NCBI GenBank assembly: GCA_964540815.1 | Contig: CAZIOH010000115.1 | Span: 1-19,437, forward strand | Direction: 5' to 3' | Origin: CAZIOH01 sp964540815 | GTDB taxonomy: Bacteria > Myxococcota_A > Polyangia > Fen-1088 | DNA: 19,437 bases | Shown here: positions 14,645-19,437 of the stretch, in pieces | Position numbering within the stretch: the stretch's first letter is position 1 | Layout of the letters: the number at the start of each line of letters is the position of its first letter | The notes under the pieces: generated by a model | Seen by the model: only the letters and a program-made list of their open reading frames with translations | Database searches by the model: none | What the model was told of the DNA's origin: nothing | Translations under genes and position numbers: made by a program

Positions 14645-15739
14645 TCACCTACGCTCGGTCCCGGCTCGACGACGCGGAGAAGCGAGCCCGTCTGACCGGG
14701 GTGCGCGCACGGGTGTTTCGCGCGAATCGCCGCGAGAATCGGGGGCCGAGCGGCGAAGAGACGCGTTCAGCAACCCCGCCAGGCGCGCGCCCGCCAGGGC
14801 GATTCGCCGCTGGCTGAGCTCGTACGCGGTGCGCTGGTAGGCGGGCCCCACCGCGAACGGACCATCGCCGAGCCCGATGGGGGCGGTATAGATGAAGCGT
14901 CGCGCCAGGTCCACGCCTTCGGCGATCCAGAGCGTCGGGTCCGAGATTGCCGCCATCCGCGGCTCTACGGGCGGGAGCGCCGCCACCGCTGCATCGACCG
15001 CCACCGGGTCTGAGCTCGAGCCGGTGATGGTGTCGAAGAAGGCGTGGAGCTGTCCGGGAGGGCCGAGTGGGCAGAACCGGGGATCGTCGCAGATGGGGGG
15101 CTGGGCGTTTCCGGAGATCTTGACATCGTTGCCGCCGCGATCACCGGTCGGGTCGCTGGCGTCGAACCGGGAGACACAGTGAAGGGGCTGATGCGCATCC
15201 CCGACCAGGTGGAGCAACCACACGAGGGCGTAGGATCTTCGGTCGTCGCTGGTGTCCGCCGCGACGAGCTCATCCTCGAGGGCCGGGAGTTCGGTGGAGA
15301 GGTTCGGGACGCGCGGAGAGACGAGGCGCGTTCCGTCAGGCGAAAACGGCACGTCGACGAAGTGCCAGTCGTCGTGGCGCAGACGGTCCGCGTAGCCGAA
15401 GTTCCCCGCCGTGGCGGGCACCGCGCGGTCGCTCTTCGAGTAGGAGCGATCACTCTTGATCGAGTCGGCCCAGGTCGCGGCCCGCATGAACGCCACCCGA
15501 TCCGCATCGCCGGCGGGAACACCCGCCGTCCAGATCGGATAGCGTGAATTCAGCCGGATGAGCTGGGCTACCCGGGCCCTGACATCGGGGCCGAGGCCCT
15601 GGAAGGCGACGGCCGCGATCTGCATGTGACCGAAATCGTTCCACGCGCGGGCCCGAGGGCTTGAAAGCAGCGTGAGCGCGAATGGAACGAAGATCCGGCA
15701 CCAACCTGGGAGCGGAATCGGCCACCACTCATCGGCCAC
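14645..15739 (-). CDS. Exported S1/P1-type zinc nuclease
   Basis: The 364-residue product resembles S1/P1 nucleases, tri-zinc enzymes that cleave single-stranded nucleic acid and remove 3'-phosphates. All nine metal ligands can be placed: Trp33, His38, Asp92, His126, His177, Asp181, His187, His232 and Asp236, with motifs WNDFGH, HLVGDAHQPLH, DRGGND and LHAFFD. A signal peptide ends ARA just before Trp33. Cleavage there would expose the N-terminal Trp that ligates zinc in this family, so the enzyme acts outside the cytoplasm. The GTG start at 15739 is 3 nt after the stop of the upstream lipoprotein gene, with GGGGGG 9 nt before it inside that gene. The last 50 residues are Arg/Ser-rich and probably disordered. 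Confidence 0.92.
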   Translation of the reverse strand: MADEWWPIPLPGWCRIFVPFALTLLSSPRARAWNDFGHMQIAAVAFQGLGPDVRARVAQLIRLNSRYPIWTAGVPAGDADRVAFMRAATWADSIKSDRSYSKSDRAVPATAGNFGYADRLRHDDWHFVDVPFSPDGTRLVSPRVPNLSTELPALEDELVAADTSDDRRSYALVWLLHLVGDAHQPLHCVSRFDASDPTGDRGGNDVKISGNAQPPICDDPRFCPLGPPGQLHAFFDTITGSSSDPVAVDAAVAALPPVEPRMAAISDPTLWIAEGVDLARRFIYTAPIGLGDGPFAVGPAYQRTAYELSQRRIALAGARLAGLLNASLRRSAPDSRGDSRETPVRAPRSDGLASPRRRAGTERR

Positions 15740-15742
15740 CGC

Positions 15743-18286
15743 TCATCGCCCCCCGCTGGTCGACTTGAAGAGGCCGGACAAGGTGCCCACATACACCGTC
15801 TTGCCATCGGGTGCGGCCGCGACGCTCGAGGCGTCGCCCACGATCCCCTCGCCGCCTGCCACCAGGGTGCCCCCCTGGTCGGTGCTCGTCACGAACCCCG
15901 ATCCTCCGTACCCAACTGCGAAGAGCGGTCCGCCCGGAACACCAGCCATCGCCCGGACACACAAGGTGCCGGCGGTGCTCTGCCAGGTCGAGCCCCCGTC
16001 CAAGGAACGCCTGATGCCCCCAGCCCCGACCGCGCCGACCCCGCCCCCGCAGCCGAGCCCCGCGTAGACGATCGACGGGTTCAGGGGATCGAGCAGCAGC
16101 ACCTCCGCGAGGTCGCTGGTCATGAGGCTGAAGGTGGTCCCTGCGTCGGTCGAGCGAAAGGTGCCCATGTTGGTGGCTGCGTACACCCTCGTCCCCGTGG
16201 CGTCGATCGCCAGGGCGTACGACGGAGCTGCGATGCCAGTGGATGCCCATGTCATACCGCCGTCGGTGGACCGACGGACTCCACCCCCGACCGTCGGCAT
16301 CCACAGCGACGAGCCGTTGATCGCGACGTCGTAGCAATACGGTGAACCACCGCTGTCGACCGGAGGGCTCCAGGTGGCCCCTCCGTCGGAGGAGCGATAC
16401 AACCGGGCGGCCTGCGTGCATGCGTAGATCTTGCGCGAGTCCAGCGGATCGATCGCCAGCGCCCCCACGACGTCGTCCGTCGGGAAGCGAGACCATGAGA
16501 GACCATCGTCGATGGTGCGGTAGACGGCATCCGGACCCCCGGCGAAGATCGTGGCGGGGGACGCGGGGTCGACCGCCAGCGCGGCCACGCGCAAGGTGGA
16601 CATTCCTGCCGAGGACGAGGTCCAGGTCGTCGAACCATCCCTGGAGACGAACAGGCCATCGTCCGTCGCGGCGTAGACGCAGCTCGGATTGGTCGGGTGG
16701 ACTGCCAGGCTGGTCTTGCTCTGACTCGACAGAATCGCGGGCAGATCGGTGTGCGCCGCGAAGGTCGCGCCCCCGTCGTCCGATACGAGGACCGTCCTTC
16801 CGTGACCGAGGTACACGCGGGTGACCTCGGACGGGGCATACGCCACCACGGTGCCCGACGCGGCGAGGGCGCTCCAGGTCGCGCCGCCGTCGATGCTGCG
16901 AAAGAGCTTGGTCGCCGTGGCGGCGAAGACTCCGGTAGGCGTGGCAAAGACCGCCACGATCGGTAGGTCGGTCGGGTCGATGGCCGGATTGTCAATTCTG
17001 ATCCAATCGATGCCAGCGTCGGTCGACTTGAAGAACGTGCCCTTCGCCGCCGCGGTCAGGGACGCGCCGCTCGCGTAGAGCGTGCTCGGAGCCACGGGAT
17101 CGATCGCCAGCGCCAGGCAGCCACCAGGGAAGCTCGTGACGCTCCAGGTCTCTCCACCGTTGGTCGATTTGTAGACACCGGATCCCCCGACGTAGACGAT
17201 GGCGGGATTGAAGGGATCGATGACCAGGCTGTCGACCTGCGCGCCCGCGCTGTCTCCGACCGATCTCCAGGCCCTGCCACCGTCGGTGGTCTTGCCGAGC
17301 TTCAGTCCCCCATGGGCGGCTCCGAGGCTCGAGTTGGCCCAGCTCGAGGCGATGAACGCCGTCGTGGGATTCCTCGGGTCAACCACCACCAGGTCGGCCT
17401 CTCCCGGGTTGCCGAAGTTCGCCGCGCTCCAGCGCAGCCCGTCGTTCGTGGACTGGAAGACCCCGGCGGGCGTGCCAGCGTAGAGGACGGGCGCGGGTCC
17501 GCCCGAGATGGCGAGACTGGTGACGGGCCCGCCGTAGTAGCCCGGGGCACGCACGAAGGCGGGCGCGGTGGCGTCGAACGCGGCGCTGGTCACGGGAAGA
17601 AGTCCGGGCGATGCTGCAGTCAGGGTGTACCCCTTCCCTGGCTGATCCAGGCCGACCGTGTCGAACGTCGCGACACCCGCGACCGTACTCTCGCTGGTGA
17701 GCCCCAGCAGGTTGGCTGCACCCACGTTCACGCCCGCCGAAAGGGTGAGCGTGATGGGATTGGCCGCGGTGGTAACGACCGCTCCGGTCGGATCTTCCAC
17801 GGCCACCGTGAACGCCCCCATCGGGACCCCGGTCTTGGTGCCGAGGGGCTGGCGCACGAAGACCAGCCGCTCCTCGAGGTTCTCCCCTCCGCCTCGTCCC
17901 CCTCCGCTGCTCGCGCCGCCTCCTCCTGCCATGAGACCCGCGCCAGCGCTTCCCACGGATGGCGCGGCCTGGCCGCCGCTTGCCCCGGTCCCGACGGAGG
18001 GACCGACCCCTCCGGTGGCTCCCGTGCCCGGCGCCGTCGATACATCGGGCGGTCGGGAGATCCCACCGGCTCCCGAGGCTCCGGCCTGTCCTCCTGCAGT
18101 GGACCGACCGACGTCCGTGGTGGACGGACCGATCTCGGCGTCGACCCCTGGATAGGCGGGCAGATCCCTGCGCAATGCGCACCCGGCGCCCGCGGCGACG
18201 ACCAGGATCGCCGCGACGGCGAACGCGAGACGTACGGCACGGGACATGCCAAAGGACCATCCGTATCGCCACGACGCCAAACACAT
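15743..18286 (-). CDS. Exported lipoprotein with about 12 Asp-box (BNR/Ycf48-like) repeats
   Basis: From the ATG at 18286 the product has 847 residues. A lipobox (GAGC, Cys36) follows a hydrophobic segment (LAFAVAAILVVAAGAG). Residues about 60-135 are a Gly/Ser/Ala linker, about 140-240 an invasin/Big-like Ig domain (FTVAVEDPTGAVVTTAANP), and the rest a propeller with some 12 Asp-boxes of the form S-x-D-G-G-x-x-W, such as STNGGETWSV, SIDGGATWSA, SSDGGATWSP and SLDGGSTWQS; the last copies are degenerate. Similar repeats occur in sialidases, Vps10/sortilin domains and Ycf48-like factors, and no catalytic residues are recognisable. GGAGG 8 nt before 18286 favours that start; ATGs at 18310 and 18247 are alternatives. 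The nuclease gene follows after 3 nt, so the two are co-translated. Repeat E2 lies just upstream. Confidence 0.87.
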   Translation of the reverse strand: MCLASWRYGWSFGMSRAVRLAFAVAAILVVAAGAGCALRRDLPAYPGVDAEIGPSTTDVGRSTAGGQAGASGAGGISRPPDVSTAPGTGATGGVGPSVGTGASGGQAAPSVGSAGAGLMAGGGGASSGGGRGGGENLEERLVFVRQPLGTKTGVPMGAFTVAVEDPTGAVVTTAANPITLTLSAGVNVGAANLLGLTSESTVAGVATFDTVGLDQPGKGYTLTAASPGLLPVTSAAFDATAPAFVRAPGYYGGPVTSLAISGGPAPVLYAGTPAGVFQSTNDGLRWSAANFGNPGEADLVVVDPRNPTTAFIASSWANSSLGAAHGGLKLGKTTDGGRAWRSVGDSAGAQVDSLVIDPFNPAIVYVGGSGVYKSTNGGETWSVTSFPGGCLALAIDPVAPSTLYASGASLTAAAKGTFFKSTDAGIDWIRIDNPAIDPTDLPIVAVFATPTGVFAATATKLFRSIDGGATWSALAASGTVVAYAPSEVTRVYLGHGRTVLVSDDGGATFAAHTDLPAILSSQSKTSLAVHPTNPSCVYAATDDGLFVSRDGSTTWTSSSAGMSTLRVAALAVDPASPATIFAGGPDAVYRTIDDGLSWSRFPTDDVVGALAIDPLDSRKIYACTQAARLYRSSDGGATWSPPVDSGGSPYCYDVAINGSSLWMPTVGGGVRRSTDGGMTWASTGIAAPSYALAIDATGTRVYAATNMGTFRSTDAGTTFSLMTSDLAEVLLLDPLNPSIVYAGLGCGGGVGAVGAGGIRRSLDGGSTWQSTAGTLCVRAMAGVPGGPLFAVGYGGSGFVTSTDQGGTLVAGGEGIVGDASSVAAAPDGKTVYVGTLSGLFKSTSGGR

Positions 18287-18304
18287 GAGCCGAGCCTCCG
18301 TCGG

Positions 18305-18372
18305 GAGCATAGGTCATTTCAGCGGGGCGGTCGCGTTTCAGCCATCCGAACAGCACGGCCGACTTCGGCCGT
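18305..18372 (-). repeat. Dispersed repeat copy E2 (partner at 1607-1672)
   Basis: The core at 18335-18370 is 30/36 identical to 1635-1670. Here the inverted repeat is longer: ACGGCCGA-CT-TCGGCCGT, perfect 8-bp arms at 18355-18372. The element ends about 19 nt upstream of the Asp-box lipoprotein start at 18286, in the same relative orientation as E1 to the cytochrome gene. The upstream ATG at 18310 falls inside the repeat-like sequence, another reason to prefer the later start. Confidence 0.6.
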
Positions 18373-18471
18373 TTGAAATCGCCGAGATAGGAGGTTGAAC
18401 GATCCCAGGTCGACCCTGGTCGCATCGTGGCATCGTGATCAACCTTGGCTGGACACTCTAAGCTCGTCGCT

Positions 18472-18669
18472 GTGAAGCGCGCCTCTCGCTCCCCTCCGCG
18501 GGGTCCTGGCGGCAATGGCTCCAAGGACCTTCGGCGCGGACGTGCCGCCTACGCCAGTCGGGCCTGGGAGGAAGCCTACGCGGCGCTGTCCGCTCCGAAT
18601 CGGGCGGCGCCGCTCGGCGCACCCGATGTCGAGCGGCTGGCCTGGACGTGGGCCCTCACCGGTCGCGAC
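18472..18669 (+). pseudogene. N-terminal remnant of a LuxR-type regulator
   Basis: From a GTG at 18472 the frame contains DLRRGRAAYASRAWEEAYAA, then LSAPNRAAPLGAPDVERLAW and LTGRDDD. This pattern (GR-A-Y-RAW-EAY--LS--DR-APL---DLERLA---YL-GRDDE) is typical of the N-terminal helical repeat start of LuxR-type regulators with TPR-like domains. At about 18668 it runs into dehydrogenase sequence in another frame, so the regulator's remaining several hundred residues, including its DNA-binding domain, are absent. The first 25 residues are low-complexity. I infer a decayed gene cut by recombination or deletion. Confidence 0.5.
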
Positions 18670-19020
18670 GACGATCGTGACCGCCGCCGATCTCGCGCGC
18701 ACGAAACCGGGCGCCTTGCTGGTCAACACCAGCCGCCCGGCCTTGATCGAGGCCGGCGCGCTGGTGCGCGCGCGCGGGCCGCACGTCCCGGGCACGCCGC
18801 GGTCGACGTGTTCGAGCGGGAGCCCGTCACCGACGCCAGCCACCCTTTGCTGGCGCTGGATACGGCGACCTGCACGCCCCACCTCGGTTACGTCACGACC
18901 GACGAGTACGAGCTGCAGTTCGCCGAGATCTTCGATCAGATCGTCGCCTTCGACGCGGGTGCGCCGATCAACGTCGTGAACCCCGAGGCGCTCGTGGTCG
19001 TCGGGCGGTCCTCGAGTTAG
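18668..19020 (+). pseudogene. Frameshifted C-terminal remnant of a D-2-hydroxyacid dehydrogenase
   Basis: The first part reads TIVTAADLARTKPGALLVN followed by TSRPALIEAGALVRAR (to about 18775). A one-base frame change inside a GC-dinucleotide run (18765-18780) then leads to ARPGHAAVDVFEREP, ATCTPHLGYVTTDEYELQFA and PINVVNPEAL, ending at 19018-19020. This is the last third of D-isomer-specific 2-hydroxyacid dehydrogenases (phosphoglycerate dehydrogenase-like). The Arg (TSRP), Glu (FEREP) and His (TPHLG) at the catalytic triad positions are all kept. The N-terminal two thirds, including the NAD-binding motif, are missing. The frameshift might be a sequencing error, but the truncation is real within this sequence. 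Confidence 0.72.
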
Positions 19021-19385
19021 CGGGAACGCCGCGACCCGATCGGGCTTCCCGACCGGGCGCTTCAAGAGAAATGGAGATTCGTCATGAACAACGAGGAGGA
19101 AGAGGCCGGTCAGGTGAACGGCGAATCGAATGAACCGACGCCCCCTCTGGACCGTCAATCACGTCGTGAGCCTCCGGATCGCCCGAGCCAGCTCGCGCCG
19201 TGGTCGTCAGCCCGGCGAAATATGAGGCGTGTGGTGGTGAAGCTGGCGTCGGTCTCGACGAAGGCGACGCCCACGCGGGCGCCGCTCCCACCGTCACGCG
19301 TGCTTGGATAGCGACCCGGGCGACAGCGCGCCTCGCGCGCTCTGCGGACGCCCGGGGATTTCGGGTCGCTCGGAGTGTGACGCCC
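19021..19385. other. Gene-poor stretch with one doubtful small ORF
   Basis: A plus-strand ORF at 19084-19311 (75 residues, starting MNNEEEEAGQVNGESNE) has a good GGAG site 7 nt before its ATG and an acidic first 15 residues. Its remainder is Arg/Pro/Ser-rich and matches no family I know. It could be a small hypothetical protein or the surviving 5' end of a lost gene. The last 75 bp before the minus-strand stop at 19386 show nothing recognisable. Confidence 0.3.
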
Positions 19386-19437
19386 TTACTTTCCGTACCC
19401 CGCAGCGACGATGTTGGCCTGGACGGCGTCGAGGGTC
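19386..19437 (-). CDS. 3' end of an unidentified protein (partial, runs off the window)
   Basis: On the minus strand the last bases of the window encode TLDAVQANIVAAGYGK followed by TAA (19386-19388). The codons end mostly in G or C and the segment looks like a C-terminal helix. The remainder of the gene lies beyond the window, so the family cannot be named. Confidence 0.5.
   Translation of the reverse strand, partial: TLDAVQANIVAAGYGK

Noticed and set aside
14452..14817. Plus-strand ORF of 121 residues with a helical middle
   Set aside because: It overlaps the nuclease C-terminus antisense and its ends are low-complexity; no family resemblance or clear start.
15743..18286. Repetitive DNA suggestive of a CRISPR or tandem array
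   Set aside because: The similarity is protein-level Asp-box repetition with irregular spacing inside one gene; no CRISPR-like repeat-spacer structure occurs anywhere in the window.
18439..19158. 239-codon minus-strand frame with a hydrophobic N-terminus
   Set aside because: Antisense to the dehydrogenase remnant, and the hydrophobic stretch is the complement of the small plus-strand ORF.

Overview
The window is GC-rich (strong G/C bias at third codon positions) and reads like a chromosome segment from a large-genome, secretion-rich soil bacterium. It is most likely a myxobacterium-type deltaproteobacterium (Myxococcota/Polyangia). This is inferred from the Gly/Ala/Ser-rich linkers behind lipoprotein signal peptides, a DUF1585-type remnant ending in a Cys-rich tail, the many exported beta-propeller lipoproteins, and the loose spacing of genes. 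No ribosomal, tRNA or phylogenetic marker gene is present, so the assignment is tentative.

Layout. 1-2541: the 3' end of an unknown gene; a di-haem cytochrome c peroxidase/MauG-like lipoprotein (minus); a gene-poor stretch with a dispersed repeat (E1); and the orphan C-terminus of a DUF1585-type protein. 2575-6515: catalase-peroxidase KatG, whose upstream region holds an OxyR-like ATAG-N7-CTAT box and a leader hairpin, then a lactonase-type beta-propeller lipoprotein. 6599-10034: a membrane-bound YdjM-type metal-dependent hydrolase (minus), then a large exported lipoprotein of unknown function (plus). 10088-12867: an aldo/keto reductase, then a compact divergent module. In the module, an NTF2/SnoaL-like gene and an SRPBCC gene (ATGA overlap, minus) face an ArsR-type regulator and a second SRPBCC gene (11-bp overlap, plus) across a 115-bp gap. 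That gap carries a 16-bp palindrome over two overlapping promoter-like sequences.

12868-14349 is a gene graveyard: a stress-protein C-terminal fragment and a frameshifted cobalamin-binding-like remnant lie beside an intact SMR transporter. 14645-18286 is a tightly coupled pair: a lipoprotein with about 12 Asp-box (BNR/Ycf48-like) repeats, followed after 3 nt by an S1/P1 nuclease that keeps all nine zinc ligands. 18305-19437 holds the second repeat copy (E2), a chimaeric remnant (LuxR-type N-terminus joined to a frameshifted D-2-hydroxyacid dehydrogenase C-terminus), a doubtful small ORF, and the 3' end of another minus-strand gene.

Themes: peroxide handling (KatG plus a periplasmic di-haem enzyme), exported beta-propeller lipoproteins, ArsR/SRPBCC regulation, and extensive gene decay. 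The observations most worth follow-up are the repeat placed in the same orientation upstream of two lipoprotein genes, the coupled Asp-box lipoprotein/nuclease pair, and the symmetric ArsR-SRPBCC module. I did not find a clearly new defence or mobile system.
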